From Lutibacter sp. Hel_I_33_5 (GTDB lineage Bacteria > Bacteroidota > Bacteroidia > Flavobacteriales > Flavobacteriaceae): a stretch of 64,000 nucleotides of DNA. This document shows, piece by piece, positions 45,579 to 54,214 of the stretch. The number at the start of each line of letters is the position of its first letter. Positions within the stretch are counted from its first letter, which is position 1. Position numbers and translations under genes: made by a program. The notes beneath the pieces were generated by a model, which worked only from the letters and a program-made list of their open reading frames with translations, was not told the origin of the DNA and did no database searches. The DNA lies in the NCBI RefSeq assembly GCF_007827455.1, contig NZ_VISM01000001.1:2271501-2335500 (forward strand). Reading direction: 5' to 3'.

Positions 45579-46567
45579 AAAAAGTTTTAAAATTTATTTT
45601 TCGTTTATTAGTGCTATTCATTGTAGCATTTGTGATATTTTTCTTTTGGGCTTCCTCTTCAAATTTAGAAGAATCAGAATATGAGAGATTGATTGTAAAT
45701 CAGTTTGAAAGCACCGTAACAAACGATTCTATTTATAGTGTTGTTACCTATAATATTGGGTATTTAAGTGGTATGACGAACAATAGAGCAGTTGATAAAC
45801 CTAAAGAGTTGTACGATGGAAATTTGAATAAAGTTATTTCAGAAATTAAAAAGGAAAATCCAGATATTATTGCTTTTCAAGAGATAGATTATAATGCATC
45901 TCGATCGTATAATGTAAATCAGCAAAACGAAATTGCTAAGCTCGGATATAACTATGTAGCAGAAGGAGTAAACTTTGACGAAAAATATCTGCCATATCCA
46001 TATTGGCCACCAAAATATCATTTTGGAAAAGTAATTTCAGGTCAATCTATTTTAAGTAAATACGCGTTAAAAGACTATAAAAGAATTGTTTTACAACGAG
46101 TAGCGGATGCGCCTTTTTATAGAGATGCATTGTATTTAGAACGATTAGCGCAAATAACAAAAGTTGAGATAGAAGGGAAAAAAGTTGTGTTAATAAATGT
46201 TCATTTAGAAGCGTTTGATAAGATAACAAGAGTGAAGCAGTTTGAAGAAGTAATGGGGTTATTTAATCAGTATAAAGATAAATATCCTACTATTTTATTA
46301 GGGGACTTTAATTCAGAAGCAAGAGATGAGGATGCAATTATTCAGAAACTATTTGTTGAAGAAGGAGTCGGGAATGCTGCATTCAATGCTAAAAATCCAA
46401 TAAATACGTTTGATTCTAAAAAGCCTTATAAACGAATAGATTATATCTTTTATACTGAAAACTCTATTGAATATGTTGACGGAAAAGTACTAACTCAGTT
46501 TGGAGAAGCTTCTGATCATTTACCTGTTCAGATGAGGTTTAAACTTAAATATTCAACCAATAAGTAA
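45575..46567 (+). CDS. Endonuclease/exonuclease/phosphatase family protein, membrane-anchored
   Basis: A 330-aa protein with an N-terminal hydrophobic segment (about 8-27). EEP-fold motifs are VVTYNIGYLSG, DIIAFQEIDY (metal Glu), INVHLEAF, ILLGDFNSEA and the closing DHLPVQMRF (catalytic Asp-His). The catalytic side probably faces the periplasm or outside. The substrate (nucleic acid, sphingomyelin or phosphoinositide) cannot be told. It overlaps the channel gene by 4 nt and the convergent DUF5916 gene by 23 nt. Confidence 0.88.
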   Translation: MKKVLKFIFRLLVLFIVAFVIFFFWASSSNLEESEYERLIVNQFESTVTNDSIYSVVTYNIGYLSGMTNNRAVDKPKELYDGNLNKVISEIKKENPDIIAFQEIDYNASRSYNVNQQNEIAKLGYNYVAEGVNFDEKYLPYPYWPPKYHFGKVISGQSILSKYALKDYKRIVLQRVADAPFYRDALYLERLAQITKVEIEGKKVVLINVHLEAFDKITRVKQFEEVMGLFNQYKDKYPTILLGDFNSEARDEDAIIQKLFVEEGVGNAAFNAKNPINTFDSKKPYKRIDYIFYTENSIEYVDGKVLTQFGEASDHLPVQMRFKLKYSTNK

Positions 46568-48743
46568 ACTTTAAATTTAAAGTTCTAAACCTAGGTGAGA
46601 ATATATCTGTGTAATAATTATCATTATAAACAATATATAAATCAGAAAGTGGAGCAAAACGCCATTGTAATCGTGTATTTACACTAAAATTATTCCGTTG
46701 ATTGCTATATTGTATAAAAGTAGACCAGAATAAACTTTTATTGAATGTTAAATCTATTTTTGGACCAATAAGCCAAATTGAAGCACTAGGGTATGGTTTT
46801 GGTAAATTTATTTCATCATAATTTATTTGCAATGAACCTGTAAATTTTGGTCTAATTCTATAAGTTAGATTTGCGTTTAAAGAATACTTTTCTCCATTAA
46901 AAAAACTACCAAAAGATGGTCTTAAGCTATAGGAGAAAGCTTTTCTTCCATCAGATCTATATCTAGCTTCAAAAGAAGTATAATGATAATCTGTGTTAGC
47001 TGGTAAAGGAACAGCATTGGAAGTTCCAGTTGGGTCAAAACTATCATATAAATGTGTAAACCTGTTTCGCATTTCTACACTTAATTGAGCATTGTTTTTA
47101 TAACTAGCTTCCCATCGACTTATAATTAAATGGTCTGAGTTTTCGAAATTTAGTTCAGGTCTCCAAATAAAAATTGGAGTAACAGAGAAACTATGTTTTT
47201 GTAGTTTCTTACTATTAGTTGGCCAAAAAGTCCGTTCAATTTTTGGGGAAATTTTAAAAATATCGGTTCTTCTTATAAAGCCTAAATCTGACCTAAAATT
47301 ATCAGCAACAAAAACGCCACTCATTCTAATATTATAATTACGAGTGTTATACTCAGTAGTTGCTCCAGCAGAATAATCATTCGTAGTAACATTTGGAGAA
47401 AACGACTTATTAAAAAAGTATTTTCCACTCCAGGTATTGTCTTTAGAAGCTAATCTATAATCAATTCCAAGCACTCTATTGAATTTGTCTTCATTTTTTA
47501 AAAATCCATACTCTTTAGTGGCTTGTTTATTGATGAAAAGTAAACTTAAACTAGACCTGCTAAATACTTTTTGTTGAATGGAAATTACCGAATTATTTAC
47601 TGTCGGAATTTCATTTGCAACATCTTCATCTGTTTGCATGTTAAGAACGCCAATTCTTAAATTGTTACTGATTTTTCCGCTAAGTCTAACTCCAGCAAGA
47701 ATGTTATTTTCTATACTATTTCCGTTAATATCTTTTGCAATTCCAATACGTCTAGAAAAGAAAGGATTTGCATCTCTATCATTTCCAAAATCACCAAATA
47801 AATCACTATTTTCAATAAAAAACTGCCTTCTTTCTGGTAAACCAACTTCAAAACGAGTTAGGTTGGTGACTTGCTGATCTACTTCTACCTGCGAGAAATC
47901 AGGATTTATAGTAACATCTAAATTCATGCTATTTCCTATCGTCATTTTAGCGTCTCCGCCAAATTTAAAATCAGAAAGAGTTGTGTTATTTTCGTAATCT
48001 TTTCCAACAATTCCGTTCACATATGGAATAATAGAAATTGGTGATTTTGATTTACCCAAAGGCTTCTCAAAAATCATGTCACCCATATATGCAAGACTAA
48101 AAATAAATTGATTTTGCGGGATATTTACCCATGTATTTCTTTCGTTATCTTGAGTGTCAAAATGATAACTATTAAAGCGCCATTTAGTTTCACCTTCTCT
48201 ATATTTAAAAGCAGATAAAGGTATTTTCCATTCTAAAATATAGTAGTTTTCATGAATCTTAGATTCGCCAACCCACTTAGTATCCCAAGCGCCATTAAAA
48301 CCTCTTAACTCGCTTCCACCACCAGATAGTAACATTTCTCTTTTTACGCCATGTGGATTTGATCCAAAAATGATTGCATTTGAACCATCATTAAAAGTAT
48401 CAAAAAGTAAAGTGATATTATCACTTCCACCCGCTCTAAAATCTCTTCTTAAAGAAGGTGTGATAAAATCATTAGATTTCGCATGCACTTTTATGCCGAC
48501 ATATAAGTTCTTATCATCAAACATCATTTTAATTTCTGTCTGACGTAAAGCTTGCACTGTATCTGAAGGAAAATAATTAAAAAAGTTAGTGGCAGGTTGT
48601 GCTTTAGACCAAGATGCTTCATTAAGAATTGCATCCACAGTTATTTCTTCGTCGATATAATTTACATAAACGGTTTTATCTTTATTTTGTGAACTTACAC
48701 CTAAGTAAATCCATAAAAAAAATAAGGAAAGTAGATTCTTCAT
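46545..48743 (-). CDS. DUF5916 outer-membrane protein with CBM9-like domain
   Basis: A 732-aa protein with a signal peptide (1-18). The N-terminal CBM9-like domain (about 25-220) contains DEEITVDAILNEASWSKAQPATNF and VGIKVHAK. The DUF5916 beta-barrel-like region follows (INPDFSQVEVDQQVTNLTRFEVGLPERRQFFIEN is diagnostic), with many alternating strands to the C-terminus. It is probably in the outer membrane; function unknown. The 3' end overlaps the convergent gene by 23 nt. Confidence 0.9.
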   Translation of the reverse strand: MKNLLSLFFLWIYLGVSSQNKDKTVYVNYIDEEITVDAILNEASWSKAQPATNFFNYFPSDTVQALRQTEIKMMFDDKNLYVGIKVHAKSNDFITPSLRRDFRAGGSDNITLLFDTFNDGSNAIIFGSNPHGVKREMLLSGGGSELRGFNGAWDTKWVGESKIHENYYILEWKIPLSAFKYREGETKWRFNSYHFDTQDNERNTWVNIPQNQFIFSLAYMGDMIFEKPLGKSKSPISIIPYVNGIVGKDYENNTTLSDFKFGGDAKMTIGNSMNLDVTINPDFSQVEVDQQVTNLTRFEVGLPERRQFFIENSDLFGDFGNDRDANPFFSRRIGIAKDINGNSIENNILAGVRLSGKISNNLRIGVLNMQTDEDVANEIPTVNNSVISIQQKVFSRSSLSLLFINKQATKEYGFLKNEDKFNRVLGIDYRLASKDNTWSGKYFFNKSFSPNVTTNDYSAGATTEYNTRNYNIRMSGVFVADNFRSDLGFIRRTDIFKISPKIERTFWPTNSKKLQKHSFSVTPIFIWRPELNFENSDHLIISRWEASYKNNAQLSVEMRNRFTHLYDSFDPTGTSNAVPLPANTDYHYTSFEARYRSDGRKAFSYSLRPSFGSFFNGEKYSLNANLTYRIRPKFTGSLQINYDEINLPKPYPSASIWLIGPKIDLTFNKSLFWSTFIQYSNQRNNFSVNTRLQWRFAPLSDLYIVYNDNYYTDIFSPRFRTLNLKFTYWLNI

Positions 48744-48764
48744 TAAACGTTAATAGACTTCATT

Positions 48765-48772
48765 CAAAAATA
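48765..48772 (-). promoter_or_regulatory. Probable DUF5916 promoter, -7 element TATTTTTG
   Basis: An exact TAnnTTTG on the minus strand, 21 nt before the DUF5916 ATG and just past the pruA terminator. Confidence 0.45.
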
Positions 48773-48776
48773 ACAT

Positions 48777-48811
48777 AAAAAAAGGAACCAATTTAAGTTA
48801 GTCCCTTTTTT
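48777..48811 (-). terminator. Terminator after pruA
   Basis: An A7 run, GGAAC, a short loop, GTCCC and a T6 run form a hairpin starting about 20 nt past the pruA stop on the minus strand. Confidence 0.7.
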
Positions 48812-48833
48812 GAATTATTTTAATTTAAATTTT

Positions 48834-50459
48834 TTATCCTAAAAAAGGATATTTATAATCTTGAGGTGTTACAAATGTTTCTTTTATCAACCTAACTGAT
48901 GTCCATCTTAATAAGTTTTGAGCAGAACCCGCTTTGTCATTTGTTCCAGAAGCTCTTGCTCCTCCAAATGGTTGTTGCCCAACTACAGCTCCTGTAGGTT
49001 TATCATTAATGTAGAAATTACCAGCAGCATTTTCTAACGCTTTAGAAGCTTTTTCTACAATATATCTATCTGTAGAAAAGATTGCTCCAGTCAATGCATA
49101 TTCTGTAGATTCATCAACTAATTTAAGTGAAGCTTCCCATTCAGCATCTTCATATACATAAATGGTCATTACAGGACCAAATAATTCTGTACACATGGTT
49201 GCGTATTTTGGAGAATTACTAACAATCACTGTAGGTTCAATAAAATATCCTACAGATTTATCATGACCTCCACCAATAATAATTTCTGCATCAAAATCAT
49301 TTTTTGCTGCATCTATATAACTGGCTATCTTATCAAAAGAACCTTCATGAATTACTGCATTCACAAAGTTATTTGGATCTTCTGGAGATCCCATTTTTAA
49401 CTCACTTGCTTGAGCAATTAAGTGTTTTTTTACATCATTCCAAATTGATTTTGGAATATAAGAACGTGAAGCAGCAGAACATTTCTGACCTTGATATTCA
49501 AATGCTCCTCTTGTAATTGCTGTTGCAACTTGTAAAGGATTAGATGAGTTGTGCGCCCAAATAAAATCTTTTCCACCCGTTTCTCCAACAATTCTTGGAT
49601 ATGTTTTATATGTATGAATATTGTTTCCTATTTGTTTCCAAAGATTTTTAAATACATGAGTTGATCCAGTAAAATGTAATCCAGAGAAATCAGGAGAAGA
49701 TAAACAAGCATCACTAATCATAACAGGATCTCCATAAACCACATTTATGATACCGTCTGGTAAACCAGCCTCTTTAAATAAATCTACAATTACTTGTGCA
49801 GAATATGCTTGATGATCTGATGGTTTCCAAACAACAACATTACCCATTAATGCTGCTGCTGCTGGTAAATTTGCAGCAATAGATGTAAAGTTAAAAGGAG
49901 AAATTGCATATACAAAACCTTCTAAAGGTCTGTATTCAACTCGGTTCCAAATTCCAGGTGCAGATGCTGGCTGATCTTTAAAAATATCAGTCATGTATTG
50001 TACATTAAACCTGAAGAAATCTATCATTTCACACGCAGCATCAATTTCTGCCTGATGTACATTTTTAGATTGTGCTATCATAGTTGAAGCATTCATCTTA
50101 GCTCTGTATGGGCCTGCTAATAATTCAGCAGCCTTTAAAAAGATAGAAGCGCGTTCCATCCAAGAAACAGATGACCAAGCTTCTCTTGCTGCTAAAGCTG
50201 TTGAAATTGCTTCATCTACATGAGATTTATCTGCGGTATGATATTGACCTACCACATGTTTGTGATCATGTGGTGGTGTAATATTTTTAGTATTTCCTGT
50301 TCTAACTTCTTTTCCATTAATATGCATCGGCACATCAATGTTGCTGTTAAACATTGCTTTATAAGTAGCTAATAATTCTTCTCTTTCTGGAGATCCAGGT
50401 GCATATCCTTTTACAGGTTCGTTTACTGCGGTAGGAACATTAAAAAATCCTCTTGTCAT
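48834..50459 (-). CDS. pruA: L-glutamate gamma-semialdehyde dehydrogenase
   Basis: A 541-aa aldehyde dehydrogenase that oxidises glutamate semialdehyde (from proline) to glutamate with NAD+. It shows FNFTSIAANLPAAAALMGNVVVWKPS (NAD binding), GETGGKDF (catalytic Glu) and YQGQKCSAASR (catalytic Cys). The N-terminal GFFNVPTAVNEPVKGYAPGSPER is typical of the PruA branch. No proline dehydrogenase gene is in the window. Confidence 0.97.
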   Translation of the reverse strand: MTRGFFNVPTAVNEPVKGYAPGSPEREELLATYKAMFNSNIDVPMHINGKEVRTGNTKNITPPHDHKHVVGQYHTADKSHVDEAISTALAAREAWSSVSWMERASIFLKAAELLAGPYRAKMNASTMIAQSKNVHQAEIDAACEMIDFFRFNVQYMTDIFKDQPASAPGIWNRVEYRPLEGFVYAISPFNFTSIAANLPAAAALMGNVVVWKPSDHQAYSAQVIVDLFKEAGLPDGIINVVYGDPVMISDACLSSPDFSGLHFTGSTHVFKNLWKQIGNNIHTYKTYPRIVGETGGKDFIWAHNSSNPLQVATAITRGAFEYQGQKCSAASRSYIPKSIWNDVKKHLIAQASELKMGSPEDPNNFVNAVIHEGSFDKIASYIDAAKNDFDAEIIIGGGHDKSVGYFIEPTVIVSNSPKYATMCTELFGPVMTIYVYEDAEWEASLKLVDESTEYALTGAIFSTDRYIVEKASKALENAAGNFYINDKPTGAVVGQQPFGGARASGTNDKAGSAQNLLRWTSVRLIKETFVTPQDYKYPFLG

Positions 50460-50499
50460 TTTGTATGTTTTTACGATTGAATCGACTAATTTTGAAGCG

Positions 50500-50507
50500 C
50501 AAAGTTA
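50500..50507 (-). promoter_or_regulatory. Probable pruA promoter, -7 element TAACTTTG
   Basis: An exact TAnnTTTG on the minus strand, 40 nt before the pruA ATG. Confidence 0.5.
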
Positions 50508-50564
50508 CAATTTTTAATCAAACGATTTCGTAACTTTTAATGCCTTATTTTATTAGAATTGTAA

Positions 50565-51272
50565 ATGTGTACTTTAACCTATATTCCGTTAGGAAATAAC
50601 GATTTTATTTTAACGTCTAATAGAGATGAAACTCCGTTAAGAAAAACGTTTCCGCCAAAAACTTATGAAGAGAATGGTGTGAAGTTAATCTATCCAAAAG
50701 ATGAATTAGCTGGCGGAACTTGGATTGGTTTAAGTGATAAAAAAAGATTGGTTTGCTTGTTAAACGGTGGTTTTGAAAAACATCAAAGAAAACCGTTCTA
50801 TAAAATGAGTCGAGGTTTAATTGTTAAACAATTATTAACTGCTAAAAACGGTGTCGATTTTATTAATGATTTCAATTTTAGTGATATTGAACCTTTTACG
50901 TTAATTTTAATTGATTGGAATACTACTTTAGAAACTTATGAATTAGTTTGGGATGGAACTCAAAAATATTTCAAAAAACTGAAACAAGAACCTAGTATTT
51001 GGTCTTCATCAACTTTGTATACAGATGAAATGAAAGGCTTAAGAAAAGATTGGTTTGCTGATTGGTTAGTTAAAGATAAAGAATTTAATCAAGAAAAAAC
51101 ACTAGATTTTCATCAAAATGAAGACTTAGGACATAAAGAGGTTTCTTTAAAAATGAAGCGTTCCTTTGTTGAAACAGTTAGTGTAACATCAATCAAAAAA
51201 TCAAATAATACTGTAGCTATAACTTATTTAGATTTGTTGGAAGATAAGATTAAAAAAGTGCAAATGATATAA
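50565..51272 (+). CDS. NRDE family protein (TANGO2-like)
   Basis: A 235-aa protein that begins MCTLTYIPLGNNDFILTSNRDET, with the Asn-Arg-Asp-Glu signature and Cys2 positioned to become an N-terminal nucleophile as in Ntn hydrolases. AGGTWIGLSDKKRLVCLLNGG is the second conserved block. The family is linked to TANGO2 and heme handling in eukaryotes; the bacterial role is unclear. Its 3' end overlaps the convergent DUF3667 gene by 23 nt. Confidence 0.9.
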   Translation: MCTLTYIPLGNNDFILTSNRDETPLRKTFPPKTYEENGVKLIYPKDELAGGTWIGLSDKKRLVCLLNGGFEKHQRKPFYKMSRGLIVKQLLTAKNGVDFINDFNFSDIEPFTLILIDWNTTLETYELVWDGTQKYFKKLKQEPSIWSSSTLYTDEMKGLRKDWFADWLVKDKEFNQEKTLDFHQNEDLGHKEVSLKMKRSFVETVSVTSIKKSNNTVAITYLDLLEDKIKKVQMI

Positions 51273-52380
51273 GGAATACAAGTGCAACTCCGAAAATTCC
51301 TACAATACAATAACTAAAATTTAATAAAAGAAATTTTATGAAAGTTTTAAAATATCCCTGCTGATAAAACTTTTTTAAAGCTAAATATAAATACAATAAA
51401 AAGAGTAGTATAAAAATCCATAATTCTGGATTTACACCAAATATTTTTAAAACATAGAAAATTGAAAACAGCATAAAGAAAACTGTTTGTAAATGAAATA
51501 CAAAAATTAAATGGTCAACATAGGTATACTTTCTTCTGATATAATAGAATTTTAAAAAGAGTGTAAAAAAAGGTAATAATATAAAAAGGGAGACAGAGCC
51601 ATAAGACAACATTTCACTAAAATATTGCTCTCTACTTTCTTTACTTTCAGAAAATGAGTTAACTGTTTTTGCTCTTGTATATAAAAATCTATTCGTAAAA
51701 TTTTTATCATATCCTAAAGTATCTAAAGCAGTATCTATATTAGAATCTGGATGTTTCTTTTGATATTTTACAAAATCGTCTAATCTAGAACTACCCCCAA
51801 AATTAATATTTATTTTGTCTTTATTTACTTTAGTGGTATCTCTGGCATTTTTATCTACTTCATCTAAAATTTGTTTCCTCGCTTTTTCTGGAATAGGAAT
51901 AAATGATTTTTTCATTTCATCATCCAATTCATTTTTTATAGAATCAATTTTTTCATCAGTTAATTCTTCTTTAAACTTTGTAGATTCTTTTTTTATTACA
52001 TCAACAATATCTGCTTTACTTTCTTTTGTTAATGATTCATATTTGCTTATAGTTAATGATAATCCAACCAATAAAAAGAAGATAATAGAAACTGTTAAAT
52101 AAAATCGAAAAGGATTTGTGTAGCGTTGTCTTTTTCCTTCTATATAATCTCTAGAAACTTTCCCTGGACTAATTAATAAAGGGATTATTGTTGTCCAAAA
52201 TTTAGCGTCAAAAGAAATAAAACCGTTAAAAACTTCTAGAAGAAAGTTTCCAAATGTGATTCGTTTTTCTTTATTTTTTTGGCCACAACCAGGACAAAAT
52301 TGTTCACTTCCAGTAAATGGGTGACCGCAATTTAAACATTCTGAAGCTACAATTTTTGGGAGCTTTTTTTTGTGCTTGAT
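51250..52380 (-). CDS. DUF3667 membrane protein with N-terminal zinc ribbon (no canonical start codon)
   Basis: The frame is open from just after a TAA at about 52390 to the stop at 51250. Read from 52380 it gives 376 aa: HKKKLPKIVASECLNCGHPF, FCPGCGQ (zinc ribbon), the conserved SFDAKFWTTIIPLLISPG and RDYIEGKRQRYTNPFRFYL, then TM helices; this is clearly DUF3667. No ATG, GTG or TTG occurs before the TTG at 52071, which would remove the zinc ribbon and core. The apaG stop reads TAATC, where a coupled TAATG would be expected, so ATC at 52378-52380 is the likely (mutated or non-standard) start. Weak expression, a sequence error or a decaying gene are all possible. Confidence 0.72.
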   Translation of the reverse strand: MKHKKKLPKIVASECLNCGHPFTGSEQFCPGCGQKNKEKRITFGNFLLEVFNGFISFDAKFWTTIIPLLISPGKVSRDYIEGKRQRYTNPFRFYLTVSIIFFLLVGLSLTISKYESLTKESKADIVDVIKKESTKFKEELTDEKIDSIKNELDDEMKKSFIPIPEKARKQILDEVDKNARDTTKVNKDKININFGGSSRLDDFVKYQKKHPDSNIDTALDTLGYDKNFTNRFLYTRAKTVNSFSESKESREQYFSEMLSYGSVSLFILLPFFTLFLKFYYIRRKYTYVDHLIFVFHLQTVFFMLFSIFYVLKIFGVNPELWIFILLFLLYLYLALKKFYQQGYFKTFIKFLLLNFSYCIVGIFGVALVFLISFALF

Positions 52381-52766
52381 TAGTTTGATGATACGTTAGC
52401 TATTAGTTGAAAGGTTGGTATGGCTACTTTAAAATTTTCTTGAGTGTCTAAGTTTGTCATGGTGTAAAAACCTGACATGGCACCCATGGTAGATTTTAAA
52501 TAACTACCCGATTTATAGGTGTAAGAATCTAACGGTTTTAAAATTGGTTGTTGTCCAATAACACCTTCACCTTCTACAATTTCTATATGATTTAATGAGT
52601 CTAAAATTTTCCAAAATCGATCTGTAAGTTGAACGGTGTTTTCAGAAGTATTTAAAATGGTAACAAAATAACTAAATGCATGATATAGGATTTGGTTTCT
52701 TTCAACCGAACCTTCAAATTTAGTTTTAACGGAAATTTTTATTCCTTTTGTAATTTGTTGAACCAT
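52380..52766 (-). CDS. apaG: ApaG domain protein
   Basis: A 128-aa protein with the ApaG immunoglobulin-like fold: KISVKTKFEGSVERNQILYHAFSYFVTILN, RFWKILDS, GVIGQQPILKPLDSYTYKSGS and GAMSGFYTM (the conserved G-x-M-x-G-x-Y). Often named Co2+/Mg2+ efflux protein on genetic grounds, though the molecular role is unclear. It lies between the T9SS plug-like gene and the DUF3667 gene. Confidence 0.95.
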   Translation of the reverse strand: MVQQITKGIKISVKTKFEGSVERNQILYHAFSYFVTILNTSENTVQLTDRFWKILDSLNHIEIVEGEGVIGQQPILKPLDSYTYKSGSYLKSTMGAMSGFYTMTNLDTQENFKVAIPTFQLIANVSSN

Positions 52767-52807
52767 GAACTAAATGTATAACTTTTAGCGGTAAAAACAA
52801 AAACAAT

Positions 52808-54022
52808 TTATCGCTCTCCTTCAAAGAAGTTATTGCCAACCCCAATAACTCTATCAAAAAGACCACCAAATGCTCTGTAGTATACTAAAACGGTATATTG
52901 ATTTTCTGTTGATGAAAAATCTCCTCGTATATCGCTGTTTTCAATGTTGCCATCTTCATTTTTAGTGACAAATGTATAGTTGTAAAACCCTTGTTTTAGT
53001 GAGAAATTAGTGTTGTAAGTGTAATTTTTTTCATCGTAAACCATTCGGTTTTCTTCTATGAGCTTAAAATTATTGAATGCTCCGTAAACGTAAACTTCTT
53101 TGTTATTAAAAGGTTCTAAAACTTCTAAAGAAAAATGCATGTTAGCATAATCTGCTTCTGTTTCATTGTTTGAGGCTTCAATAGTTCTAACAATAAATTG
53201 TCCGTTTATATCAGGATTGTACGTGTATTTTTTTACTTCTTTATTTTCAAATGGATATAAATAATTATTGAATATATCTCCTTTTTCTACAAATCGAATA
53301 TTTAAACTCGGATTTCTAACCACTTTGGTGTCAAAAAATAAATATTCATTTCCTCCCCAAAAATTTAATTTATCGGTGTAGTTGTAAATTAGTTGGTTCT
53401 GTTTAAAAAATTGTGGTTGAATATCAGTTTTTACTGTTTGCCAAATTTCATTTTGCAATACAGCTACTTTTATTTCTTGTTGCGGATTATTAATTTGTAA
53501 TTCTGGGTAATTGATTCGAAATGAAACTGTTTGTTGTTGATTTAATGTTTTGGCATTTCTACTTCTATTTACAACAACACCAACTGTTGCTTTGTTTTCA
53601 TAAAGTGTAAATCTACGTGTAAAAACAATATCATCATATTCATCTAAAACAGATAAAAGATAGTTACCGCTTTTTGTAATTATCGTATTTTGATTCGGAA
53701 TTCTAACTGAATAATGTGTGTAATTCTGAAGTGTATTAAAAGAATTGTTTACGTTTAAAATTTCATTTTGCTGAAACCCATTTAAATATTGATTAGATAG
53801 TAAAGAGCTTGGTTTCCAGTCGTAAGTCATATGCTCAATTTTATACTGATAATTTTTACTATCTGCCTCTAAATCATCAAAAGATAATTCTAACGTTGTA
53901 CCCAAAGGAACGATAGAAGAAAAGTTATTTTCTTGCAAAGGTCTTAGCTGAATAGTTTTAATATTTTGACTTTGAACCAAAACGGAAACTACTAAAAAAC
54001 AAACACTAAAAAGTTTTTTCAT
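52808..54022 (-). CDS. Type IX secretion plug-type protein (DUF5103)
   Basis: A 404-aa secreted protein with a signal peptide (1-18). The beta-sandwich body shows DUF5103 landmarks: IKTIQLRPL at the mature N-terminus, LELSFDDLEADSKNYQYKIEHMTYDWKPSSLLSNQYLNGF, ITKSGNYLLSVLDEYDDIVFTRRFTLYE, and YVLVYYRAFGGLFDRVIG at the end. From published work on the SprA translocon, a protein of this family caps the periplasmic side of the channel. It thus complements gldKLMN 20 kb away. Confidence 0.85.
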   Translation of the reverse strand: MKKLFSVCFLVVSVLVQSQNIKTIQLRPLQENNFSSIVPLGTTLELSFDDLEADSKNYQYKIEHMTYDWKPSSLLSNQYLNGFQQNEILNVNNSFNTLQNYTHYSVRIPNQNTIITKSGNYLLSVLDEYDDIVFTRRFTLYENKATVGVVVNRSRNAKTLNQQQTVSFRINYPELQINNPQQEIKVAVLQNEIWQTVKTDIQPQFFKQNQLIYNYTDKLNFWGGNEYLFFDTKVVRNPSLNIRFVEKGDIFNNYLYPFENKEVKKYTYNPDINGQFIVRTIEASNNETEADYANMHFSLEVLEPFNNKEVYVYGAFNNFKLIEENRMVYDEKNYTYNTNFSLKQGFYNYTFVTKNEDGNIENSDIRGDFSSTENQYTVLVYYRAFGGLFDRVIGVGNNFFEGER

Positions 54023-54171
54023 GATTAAACAAAGGTATCAATACTGTAACTAACTTAACAAAGATTAAGCCAAAAAATATGTCTCAAAAATATATTATTT
54101 AGAATAGATATAAATAATGATTTACATTAAAGATAAAGTTCGATTAGCATTCTAATGAGGTGCAAAATTTT

Positions 54172-54179
54172 TAAATTTG
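54172..54179 (+). promoter_or_regulatory. Probable nqr operon promoter, -7 element TAAATTTG
   Basis: An exact TAnnTTTG match 35 nt before the nqrA ATG, inside a small dyad TGCAAA...TTTGCA. A second dyad ATTAG-CATT-CTAAT lies about 20 bp upstream. The rest of the gap 54023-54214 holds no gene that I can see. Confidence 0.5.
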
Positions 54180-54214
54180 CATGTTTTTAAAAGATAAATA
54201 AAGTCATACTTACT

